DNA of 5,239 bases from Oscillospiraceae bacterium (GTDB lineage Bacteria; Bacillota; Clostridia; Oscillospirales; Oscillospiraceae): the NCBI GenBank assembly GCA_017558545.1, contig JAFYUG010000385.1, forward strand, positions 1-5,239, read 5' to 3'. Positions 1 to 5,121 of this stretch are shown one piece after another (within the stretch, counting starts at the first letter, position 1; each line of letters begins with the position of its first letter). The notes beneath the pieces were generated by a model. It was not told the DNA's origin. It did not search any database and worked only from the letters and a program-made list of their open reading frames with translations. A program made the position numbers and the translations under genes.

Positions 1-249
1 AAGCTGAAGTATCTGGCTGATAACGATTTCGGCGACCTGCAGGGCGATGCTCTGAAAGCCGCCATTTCCGAGCGCATCAAGGCCAAGGACGGCGCAAGCC
101 TCGTGGGCAACATGGTTTCCGAAGGCACCACTCCCAGAAACCTCACCGACCTCATCGGCTCTCTCTGCGACCTTACCTCCGGCTCCGGCGATAAGGGCAC
201 TCCCGTAATCTTCATTCAGGGTTACTTCGATAACTACACCAACGACTAA
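1..249 (+). CDS. C-terminal end of an unrecognised protein (5' end outside the window)
   Basis: Frame 1 is open from the first base to a TAA at 247-249 and gives 82 residues. Codon use is orderly (many GGC, ACC, CTC, AAG), like the moxR operon and unlike the nucleotidyltransferase. The visible part starts KLKYLADNDFGDLQ and ends FIQGYFDNYTND. It has an acidic, helix-prone first half, a Gly/Ser/Asp-rich turn (SGSGDKGTP) and then a hydrophobic strand-like stretch (VIFIQGYF). There is no transmembrane segment, cysteine motif, sortase signal or catalytic motif that I recognise. I do not know its function. It is on the same strand as the moxR operon but separated from it by about 410 nt holding a terminator-like structure and a promoter, so it is probably a different transcription unit. 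Confidence 0.8.
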   Translation, partial: KLKYLADNDFGDLQGDALKAAISERIKAKDGASLVGNMVSEGTTPRNLTDLIGSLCDLTSGSGDKGTPVIFIQGYFDNYTND

Positions 250-306
250 TTGAATGATTTTCAAAAACGCGGCGAATAAAGGCGGACTCACATAGGGATT
301 TATACG

Positions 307-413
307 CTCCAAAGTGTATCTTTTCCAGCAATACTTCATAAAAAAGTCATGGCAGGCGACAGCCTTGCCATGACTTTTTTCTTTGTCTTGCAGAAAAATA
401 TATTACTTTGGAG
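307..413. repeat. Arm 1 of the structured element, long imperfect hairpin
   Basis: The base of the arm is CTCCAAAGT (307-315) paired with ACTTTGGAG (405-413). It continues with TTTTC (321-325) against GAAAA (393-397), GCAA (328-331) against TTGC (388-391), and ends in the strong hairpin at 340-380. The arm shares sequence with arm 2: CAGCAATAC occurs at 326-334 and 448-456, and CTTGCAG at 387-393, 444-450 and 462-468. This suggests that the two arms are related by an old duplication. Confidence 0.6.
340..380 (+). terminator. Bidirectional intrinsic terminator-like hairpin at the tip of arm 1
   Basis: A perfect 15-bp stem (340-354 with 366-380) is topped by GGC/GCC (355-357 with 362-364), a 4-nt loop GACA and one bulged T (365). 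The left arm starts with six A and the right arm ends with six T, so a hairpin plus U-tract is produced on either strand. It lies about 90 nt after the stop of the upstream gene and is well placed to end that transcript and to insulate the moxR promoter. Because it is embedded in the larger palindromic element, termination may not be its only role. Confidence 0.75.
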
Positions 414-422
414 TGCATTGCA

Positions 423-530
423 GTTTTGAATAGGAGATTTTTTCTTGCAGCAATACCGCCTCTTGCAGAAATACTTTGTGTATTTCAAGAGAGGCGGTGG
501 CGGCTGCGGGGAAAAAGATTTATTCAAAAC
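423..530. repeat. Arm 2 of the structured element, long imperfect hairpin
   Basis: The base is GTTTTGAAT (423-431) paired with ATTCAAAAC (522-530). It continues with the run around 438-450 (T-tract, then GCAG) against 504-516 (CTGC, then A-tract, with G-U pairs), then ACCGCCTCT (455-463) against AGAGGCGGT (490-498). The tip is GAAATAC (468-474) against GTATTTC (480-486) with loop TTTGT. Its length (108 nt) nearly equals that of arm 1 (107 nt). Confidence 0.6.
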
Positions 531-594
531 CGTACAAATCCCTATGTGAGGCCGCCTAAGCCGCGTTTTTTATAGCAAATTTACGCGCCTTCAA

Positions 595-623
595 TTGAAA
601 TAGCAGCATGAATTTGTTATACT
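595..623 (+). promoter_or_regulatory. Sigma-A-type promoter of the moxR operon
   Basis: A -35 box TTGAAA (595-600) is followed after exactly 17 nt by a -10 box TATACT (618-623), preceded by TG at 615-616 (extended -10). The expected transcription start is near 630, giving a leader of about 30 nt before the moxR ATG. The -35 box overlaps a 10-bp perfect palindrome TTCAATTGAA (590-599), which could be a regulator site but is short enough to be chance. The promoter lies just outside the right end of the structured element. Confidence 0.75.
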
Positions 624-647
624 TAATTGTTAAATCTATTTGAAAAC

Positions 648-651
648 GGAG
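648..651 (+). promoter_or_regulatory. Ribosome binding site that decides the moxR start
   Basis: GGAG ends 8 nt before the ATG at 660 but only 2 nt before the in-frame ATG at 654, so 660 is favoured. An upstream in-frame TTG at 627 lies at or before the predicted transcription start and cannot be the start of this transcript. Confidence 0.7.
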
Positions 652-659
652 CAATGCCA

Positions 660-1628
660 ATGAAAACTCAGGAATGCGCAGCAAAGCTGAAAAAAGAGAT
701 AGCTAAAATATTTGTGGGCAAAACTCAGCAGGTGGAGCTTATCACCATGAGCGTTTTTGCAGGCGGCCATGTGCTGCTGGATGACTTGCCCGGAAGCGGC
801 AAAACCACCCTTATCAAAACCATGAGCCGCGCCCTTGGCTGCGACTTCAAACGCATACAGTTCACTCCCGACCTTCTGCCCTCCGACATTATAGGCATGA
901 CCATTTATGACCGTCAGAGCGGAGCTTTCAAGCAGGTGAAAGGCCCTGTTTTCACCAATATTCTGCTGGCCGATGAAATTAACCGCGCCATCCCCAGAAC
1001 TCAGGCCGCCCTTCTGGAGGCCATGGAGGAGCAACAGGTTACCATTGATAATGATACCATAGCCCTGGATCAGCCCTTCTTCGTCATGGCAACCCAGAAC
1101 CCCGTTGAGCGCGAGAGCACCTTCCAGCTTCCCGCCGCTCAGATGGATAGATTCTTCGTCCGCCTCTCCCTTGGCTTCCCCGATAGAGAGGAAGAGGCCA
1201 AAATGCTCAGCGAGCTTGGCGACACCATAGACTTCTCCGTTGTGGAAACCGTGTCCTCTCCTGCGGAGCTTATGGAGATTCGCAAGGAAATTCAGAACGT
1301 ATTTGTCAGCGACAATATCAAGGAATATATTGTTGACCTTGTCCACCGCTCCCGCGAGCATAAGCTGCTTAAGTCCGGTGCATCTCCCCGCGCATCCCGC
1401 AGCCTTTATCAGGGCGGCAAGAGCTACGCCGCAATTCAGGGCAGGGACTATGTGACCCCCGAGGATATCGCTGCCATCTTTGTGCCCATCATGGGCCACC
1501 GCGTAAGCCTCAGCAACGAGGCAAGATATATGAAAAAGACCGAGGCCATGATTTTGGCCTCCATACTTGAGGAGACCCCCGTGCCTCCCGGAAAGGCAAA
1601 GATGTTCGATGAAAACACCGGGAAGTAA
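660..1628 (+). CDS. moxR: MoxR-family AAA+ ATPase
   Basis: The product is 322 aa, the usual length for the family. It has the MoxR order of motifs: a Walker A LPGSGKTT at residues 43-50 (Lys48), a Walker B ILLADEINRA at 101-110 (Asp105, Glu106), a family-typical LLEAMEE at 118-124, a sensor 1 ATQNP at 144-148 (Asn147), the QxDRF signature at 161-165 with the presumed arginine finger Arg164, and a sensor 2 region ASPRAS at 241-246 (Arg244) in the C-terminal lid. No signal peptide or membrane segment is seen, so it is cytoplasmic. MoxR ATPases are hexameric and are thought to remodel or mature partner proteins using ATP; the substrate is not visible here. It is the first gene of an operon with a DUF58 protein, its standard partner, whose start lies inside its last codons. 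The symbol denotes the family, not a proven orthologue. Confidence 0.93.
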   Translation: MKTQECAAKLKKEIAKIFVGKTQQVELITMSVFAGGHVLLDDLPGSGKTTLIKTMSRALGCDFKRIQFTPDLLPSDIIGMTIYDRQSGAFKQVKGPVFTNILLADEINRAIPRTQAALLEAMEEQQVTIDNDTIALDQPFFVMATQNPVERESTFQLPAAQMDRFFVRLSLGFPDREEEAKMLSELGDTIDFSVVETVSSPAELMEIRKEIQNVFVSDNIKEYIVDLVHRSREHKLLKSGASPRASRSLYQGGKSYAAIQGRDYVTPEDIAAIFVPIMGHRVSLSNEARYMKKTEAMILASILEETPVPPGKAKMFDENTGK

Positions 1629-2856
1629 CTTTGTATCCTGGTTCGGTCTCGGCTTTATTTTGGCCCTTATTTTGGTGTCTGCCTATTTTGAAATGGCGGC
1701 GCTGGAAAGCTTCCTCATAATAGTCTTTATCCTTTGCCTCATAGCCTTCCTTTGGGGCAAACTGTCCCTCACCAAGATGGAGCTTAAAAATCAGGGTGAA
1801 GATTGCTGCGGATTTCCCGGAGCCACCCTTGAAGCGGAGTTTTCTGTGAAAAACCGCAAGATGCTCCCTCTTATTTGGCTGGACCTTGTGCTGCCCATAG
1901 GCAAAAAAACCTGCATAGAGCAGCCGGATAAGGACGAGGAAGAGGGCGAAGGCTCAAAAAAGACCCGCTCTCTGCGCTCCACCTTCCTTTGGCTTATGCC
2001 CCACCAAACCATACGCTGGAAGCAGACGGCTTTGGCTGTGCATAGAGGCGTATGCCGCGTTGAGGAAGCAACCCTCCATTCCGGCGACGGTTTCGGCCTC
2101 AGCACCCAAACTCTTCGCCGTAAGCTTGAACAAAGCCTCCGCTTTGTGGTCTATCCCAAGCTTGTGGATGTGGATGTATCTCCCATCCTCAATAAGCTTA
2201 CGGAAATGGAAAGCGCCCGAAACGGATTTTATACAGACCGAACTTTGCTTGAAACCACCCGCGATTATAGGGAAGGGGACAGCTTCAAAAACATAAACTG
2301 GCGCCTTCTCGCCCGCAAGGATGAGCTTCATGTGAATGTGTATGAAAAGCTCACCATGCGCCGCGTTTGCTTCATGCCCGACCTTATGTCCTTCACCCAT
2401 GTGGAGGAGATAATAGACGGCAATGAGCGCAGGGAGGAGCGAGTTGTGGAAACGGAGAATATGGAAGAAATGTTCTCCCTCATGGCTTCCCTTATGGTGA
2501 AGCTCCATGAAAAAGGCGTGCTCTGCTCTCTTGTGGTGCCTGCCATAGGCGAAAAGAGCGAGCGCGTTATTATGCCCGAAAGCGCCGAAACTCAGATAAT
2601 GGAGCTTTTGGGTGCTTTGGCGGAAATTGAGTATGACGCGGAAAGCATGAGATTGCCCCTTGAGGCCATAGATATGAACCGCCATAAGCTGGGCAGACTT
2701 TATGTCCTCTCCCGAGATGCAAAACGCAGCTGCCTCTCCGAGTGCCTTCCCGGAGTGGAGGAACTGGGCGCAATCAGCATTTTTCAGGAAAGCCCCTCCG
2801 GCGAAGACGGCGGAGACGGAAGCTATTTTTCAGAAACGGATCTTAGAATTCAATGA
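1609..2856 (+). CDS. DUF58 domain membrane protein, MoxR partner
   Basis: The product is 415 aa from an ATG that overlaps the moxR end by 20 nt in another frame. The start is preceded by a purine stretch GGAAAGG (1590-1596), a weak and somewhat distant ribosome site, so coupling to moxR translation is likely. An in-frame TTG at 1567 would add 14 residues (RRPPCLPER...) untypical of the family, so I rejected it. Two adjacent membrane segments lie at about residues 8-29 and 31-50. A beta-rich region follows, with RGVCRVEEATLHSGDGFGL at 146-164, matching the conserved stretch before the DUF58 core. The core signature RDYREGDSFKNINWRLLAR is at 218-236, followed by KDELHVNVYE at 237-246. The following von Willebrand A-like region lacks a clear DxSxS metal site (PDLMSF at 257-262). 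An acidic loop (DKDEEEGEGSKK, about 107-118) and a Gly/Asp-rich tail are extra. The role is inferred: membrane-anchored partner of MoxR at the cell envelope. Confidence 0.92.
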   Translation: MKTPGSNFVSWFGLGFILALILVSAYFEMAALESFLIIVFILCLIAFLWGKLSLTKMELKNQGEDCCGFPGATLEAEFSVKNRKMLPLIWLDLVLPIGKKTCIEQPDKDEEEGEGSKKTRSLRSTFLWLMPHQTIRWKQTALAVHRGVCRVEEATLHSGDGFGLSTQTLRRKLEQSLRFVVYPKLVDVDVSPILNKLTEMESARNGFYTDRTLLETTRDYREGDSFKNINWRLLARKDELHVNVYEKLTMRRVCFMPDLMSFTHVEEIIDGNERREERVVETENMEEMFSLMASLMVKLHEKGVLCSLVVPAIGEKSERVIMPESAETQIMELLGALAEIEYDAESMRLPLEAIDMNRHKLGRLYVLSRDAKRSCLSECLPGVEELGAISIFQESPSGEDGGDGSYFSETDLRIQ

Positions 2857-4166
2857 GAAGATTTACAGAGTTTCTAAGCGGAAGCGCAGCCGTGCTTTTT
2901 CAGGTTGCCCTAACCGGCTGGATGTTTGCTCTATCAAGGATAAATTTCGACTTTGTGGCCATGGAGCTAAACTATGTTCTCCTGTCCGCTGTGATTTTGG
3001 CGTCTTTCTACATAAACTCCATTATCATGCGCAGGGGGCTTAAAGTTCCGCTCTTCGTCCTTTTGCAGATAGTGTTTATCGCAGTTGGAATTTTCACCTT
3101 TGTTAAGACCACCTTCATCGAGCCCTATGAGCTTAGAACAATAATCATAAACTGCATAATTTATTGCCTTGGCTTCGCCGTGGCTGTATACCTCTCATGG
3201 AGTCCCACGGATCAGCATGGCATACTTCTGCGCTTCGATGCTTTGGCTATCATGACCGTTATTATCATGGTGCTGGATCATATAATGGATCTTCCCGGTG
3301 CAAAAGGCTGCCTTAGCATGTGCCTTGTAACCCTTTGCGTCACGGTTATAGCCGCCGTATCCATGCGCTCCGGCGCTCTTATGGGGCGCGGAGCCGCTGT
3401 TGAGGGCAACGGCGCCCTGGGCAGAATTTTGCTCATCATCGTGGCTGCCATCATGGGTGCCCTGGCGCTGCTGGTTATCATTTTCGCAGGCGGAGAGTTC
3501 AAAAGCTTCTCCGAATTCCTGCTTAATGTTATAACCGCCATACTTAATGCCTTAAAAACCGCATTTTTGTGGGTTTACGGACTTTTGGAGCGCTTCCTCA
3601 CCTGGCTCACTCAGTTCATGGACGATACCCCCATGGAGAGCATAGGCGAAATGGCCGGCGGAGCTGTGGTGGGCGATGTGGCCATGGAAGAGGATGTATC
3701 CCTGCCTAAGTGGATTTATGCCATCCCCATCGCCATAATCGTGGGCGCGTTGGCCTATATGGTTTTCAAGCTGAGAAAATATAAGGCCGTTAAGATAAGC
3801 TCCCGCCGCCATGTGGTAACGAAGGTTCAAAGAGAAAGCGGTCTTGCGGAAGCTCTCAAGGCCTTGTGGGCAAAGATAAAGGCGGAAGTGCTTTTCAGAT
3901 TTAATTGCCTGCGTTATAGACGCTCCTGCGCCGCGGTGCTGGTGTGCTGCCAGAAAAAATGCCCCGAAGAGCTTATGCGAATGGTGGGCGAAAGCGGCGA
4001 AAGCTTCATTCTGCGCCTTGGCAAAACCGTAGGCGGCGAGGGAGAAAAATATCTGGCCATTCTGGCCGAAAAGCTCCAGCAAAGCTTTTATTCTCCCCAA
4101 AAAGCCATGCTCACTAAAGAGGAATATAAAGCCATCAAAAAACTCAAATTCAAGGTGGAAAAATAA
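2853..4166 (+). CDS. Multipass membrane protein with DUF4129-like C-terminus, third gene of the moxR operon
   Basis: The product is 437 aa. Its ATG overlaps the DUF58 stop as ATGA (2853-2856), a sign of translational coupling. Hydrophobic segments lie at about 11-30, 40-58, 64-84, 96-116, 128-146, 152-170 and 190-212, with a further amphipathic stretch at 221-255 and a final segment at 287-305. A mixed acidic linker (MDDTPMESIGEMAGG, about 256-270) precedes the last helix, probably on the outside. The basic, helical C-terminal 130 residues (306-437) are probably cytoplasmic. They contain YRR, PEEL, a FILRL stretch, then LQQSFYSP and LTKEEYKAI, resembling the tail of DUF4129 proteins. MoxR-DUF58 loci often carry a third protein with an N-terminal membrane region, a transglutaminase domain and a DUF4129 tail. 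I see no Cys-His-Asp transglutaminase region here. Membrane topology is certain in outline; the DUF4129 match is an inference. Confidence 0.85.
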   Translation: MRRFTEFLSGSAAVLFQVALTGWMFALSRINFDFVAMELNYVLLSAVILASFYINSIIMRRGLKVPLFVLLQIVFIAVGIFTFVKTTFIEPYELRTIIINCIIYCLGFAVAVYLSWSPTDQHGILLRFDALAIMTVIIMVLDHIMDLPGAKGCLSMCLVTLCVTVIAAVSMRSGALMGRGAAVEGNGALGRILLIIVAAIMGALALLVIIFAGGEFKSFSEFLLNVITAILNALKTAFLWVYGLLERFLTWLTQFMDDTPMESIGEMAGGAVVGDVAMEEDVSLPKWIYAIPIAIIVGALAYMVFKLRKYKAVKISSRRHVVTKVQRESGLAEALKALWAKIKAEVLFRFNCLRYRRSCAAVLVCCQKKCPEELMRMVGESGESFILRLGKTVGGEGEKYLAILAEKLQQSFYSPQKAMLTKEEYKAIKKLKFKVEK

Positions 4167-4173
4167 AATAATC

Positions 4174-4207
4174 AGACCCGATGGATGGCTCCATCGGGTC
4201 TATTCTT
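4174..4207 (+). terminator. Terminator of the moxR operon
   Basis: A perfect 12-bp stem AGACCCGATGGA (4174-4185) and TCCATCGGGTCT (4190-4201) with loop TGGC starts 8 nt after the last stop codon. The following tract ATTCTT is only partly U-rich, so it may be a moderate terminator. The -35 box of the next promoter starts immediately after it. Confidence 0.85.
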
Positions 4208-4234
4208 GTATAAAGCCAAAATGCGTGATAAAAT
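4206..4234 (+). promoter_or_regulatory. Candidate promoter of the nucleotidyltransferase gene
   Basis: TTGTAT (4206-4211) and TAAAAT (4229-4234) are 17 nt apart, with TG at 4226-4227 giving an extended -10. Predicted transcription starts near 4241, so the palindromic repeat copy at 4243-4259 would lie at the very 5' end of the mRNA. The match is plausible but the surroundings are AT-rich, so some chance similarity is expected. Confidence 0.5.
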
Positions 4235-4242
4235 GAGAAAAA

Positions 4243-4259
4243 GACAAACCTGAATTTGT
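4243..4259. repeat. Copy A of a short palindromic repeat
   Basis: GACAAACCTGAATTTGT matches 5125-5141 (GATAAACCTGAATTTGT) at 16 of 17 positions and resembles 4954-4969. Its arms ACAAA (4244-4248) and TTTGT (4255-4259) form a small hairpin. It lies upstream of the nucleotidyltransferase gene, with the other two copies downstream. Confidence 0.6.
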
Positions 4260-4294
4260 TCAACAGATAGATAGAATTTGACGAGGTAAGTAAG

Positions 4295-4954
4295 ATGATA
4301 GATATTACTGTTTGGATGCCAAACTTCTTGCAGACATTAAATAAGACTTTTGGAAAGCGTGTATGGTTTGTCGGTTTGCAGGGCAGCTATGGTCGTGGTG
4401 AAGCAACAGAAACAAGCGACATTGACATTGTTGTCATTCTGGATGAATTGTCTGCTATCGACATTCAAATTTATAATTCCATGCTGGATACCCTGCCTCA
4501 TCGGGAATTGATTTGCGGCTTCCTTTCCGGCAAAAAGGAAATTATGAACTGGGAGCCATCTGACCTGTTCCAGTTTTGTCATGACACCACGCCAATCCAA
4601 GGAAGTCTTGACGAGGTATTGGCTGTTGTTGACGAAGGTGCTGTGAACAGAGCAATCAAAATCGGTGCATGCAATATACATCACGGATGTGTTCACAATA
4701 TGCTCCATGAAAAGAGCGAAGATATTTTGCGGAGTCTGTTTAAATCTGCCTCCTTCGTTGTACAGGCAATTGCTTTTAAGCAAACAGGAAGCTATATCAG
4801 CCATCAGAAGGACTTGCTCCAAGTTGTATCTTCCGATGAACGAGTTATTATCGAAACGTTTATGTGCTTGAAAAATGGCGGAACGGTGGATTTCAGTTTG
4901 ATGTCTGAAATATTGTTTGCTTGGTCAAAGAAATGGATTTCTGAAGTAGATTAG
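4295..4954 (+). CDS. Nucleotidyltransferase-domain protein with helical C-terminal domain
   Basis: The product is 219 aa. The ATG is set by GAGG at 4283-4286 with 8-nt spacing. The N-terminal half carries the polymerase-beta-type nucleotidyltransferase signature: GSYGRGEATETSDID at residues 30-44, with Gly30-Ser31 and the two metal-binding aspartates Asp42 and Asp44. Glu71 in RELICG is a candidate third carboxylate. The C-terminal half (about 115-219) is all-helical, with a His-rich HHGCVHNMLHEK (129-140) and FKSASFVVQAIAF (149-161), as in aminoglycoside nucleotidyltransferases and MNT/HEPN-like proteins. No canonical HEPN Rx4-6H motif is seen. It would transfer a nucleotide to an unknown small molecule, protein or RNA; antibiotic modification is possible but not shown. 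Base use is more AT-rich than in the moxR operon (sampled 60-base lines had 22 and 28 G+C here, against 31 and 39 in the operon), which hints at transfer. It is monocistronic as far as the window shows. Confidence 0.85.
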   Translation: MIDITVWMPNFLQTLNKTFGKRVWFVGLQGSYGRGEATETSDIDIVVILDELSAIDIQIYNSMLDTLPHRELICGFLSGKKEIMNWEPSDLFQFCHDTTPIQGSLDEVLAVVDEGAVNRAIKIGACNIHHGCVHNMLHEKSEDILRSLFKSASFVVQAIAFKQTGSYISHQKDLLQVVSSDERVIIETFMCLKNGGTVDFSLMSEILFAWSKKWISEVD

Positions 4955-4973
4955 ACAAATCCAATTTGTCTAA
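4951..4973 (+). repeat. Copy B of the palindrome, overlapping the nucleotidyltransferase stop codon
   Basis: TTAGACAAAT (4951-4960), a 3-nt spacer CCA and ATTTGTCTAA (4964-4973) form a perfect 10-bp inverted repeat. The stop codon TAG (4952-4954) lies in the left arm. The hairpin is AT-rich and the T-run GTTTT comes only 2 nt later, so it may also act as a weak terminator. It marks the left end of the first tandem repeat unit. Confidence 0.8.
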
Positions 4974-5053
4974 CTGTTTTCCAACGCACCCATGCCTCCC
5001 TCTGACGAGGGAGCTGGCAAAAATCTTTGATTTTTGACGGAGGGAGAGAACTA

Positions 5054-5100
5054 CCCCTCAATCACGCTATTCGCGTGTCAGCTCACCTGACAAGGGGAGC
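5054..5100. repeat. Second hairpin module of repeat unit 1
   Basis: CCCCT (5054-5058) can pair with AGGGG (5093-5097), enclosing the hairpin CACGC-TATTC-GCGTG (5063-5077). GCTC (5081-5084) pairs with GAGC (5097-5100) and CCT (5086-5088) with AGG (5093-5095), with one A-G mismatch. A competing stem TGTCAG (5076-5081) with CTGACA (5087-5092) is also possible. The module is absent from the visible part of unit 2, whose sequence is cut by the window edge. Confidence 0.6.
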
Positions 5101-5121
5101 CTTGGGCACCGTAAGCGCCAG

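Larger units (their letters stand above)
263..570. repeat. Palindrome-bounded structured element (MITE-like or structured RNA)
   Basis: This fills most of the 410-nt gap between two genes. The outer ends are inverted repeats: AAAAACGCGGC at 263-273 pairs with 560-570. After a 7-nt/3-nt asymmetric bulge, 281-306 pairs with 531-556 at 24 of 26 positions (core CTCACATAGGGATTT at 287-301 against 536-550; mismatches at 286/551 and 302/535). Two long hairpin arms lie inside. Arm 1 (307-413) starts on the base directly after the outer stem, and arm 2 (423-530) ends on the base directly before the outer stem resumes, with a 9-nt linker (414-422) between them. The element carries no credible ORF. It could be a miniature inverted-repeat transposable element, a structured non-coding RNA or an intergenic terminator block. 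I see no obvious target-site duplication beside the outer ends. The pairing is read directly from the sequence; the biological nature is inference. Confidence 0.75.
4951..5121. repeat. Structured repeat unit 1 (complete, about 171 bp)
   Basis: The order of parts is: palindrome TTAGACAAAT...ATTTGTCTAA; about 20 nt; the hairpin CTCCCTC-TGAC-GAGGGAG (4996-5013); the conserved TGGC; a variable stem CAAAAATC/GATTTTTG (5018-5025 with 5029-5036); the conserved TGACGGAGGGA (5035-5045); a second module (5054-5100); and a trailer TTGGGCACCGTAAGCGCCA (5102-5120). Such CCTCCC/GGAGGG hairpin repeats are, as I remember, scattered in many copies through gut Clostridia genomes. This cannot be verified from the window alone. 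Confidence 0.75.

Noticed and set aside
336..527. A 63-aa minus-strand open frame inside the structured element
   Set aside because: It runs across both hairpin arms, has a proline/lysine/cysteine-rich composition dictated by the repeats and shows no domain. It is best explained as a by-product of the palindromes.
263..570. Known housekeeping RNA such as tmRNA, RNase P RNA, SRP RNA or 6S RNA
   Set aside because: No characteristic conserved sequences of these RNAs were found by eye, and the symmetrical two-arm fold with near-perfect ends fits none of them.
627..659. Upstream TTG start for moxR adding 11 residues
   Set aside because: It lies at or before the predicted transcription start (about 630) and has no ribosome site, while GGAG at 648-651 serves the ATG at 660.
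636..1499. Long minus-strand open frame (287 aa) opposite moxR
   Set aside because: The plus strand encodes an unmistakable MoxR ATPase with all motifs. The antisense frame is open because of the codon bias of moxR.
1954..2685. Minus-strand open frame (243 aa) opposite the DUF58 gene
   Set aside because: It is a His-rich antisense shadow of a recognised gene with no motif of its own.
4295..4954. Minimal nucleotidyltransferase/HEPN toxin-antitoxin pair
   Set aside because: Both domains are in one polypeptide, no separate partner gene is present, and the Rx4-6H motif of HEPN ribonucleases is not visible.
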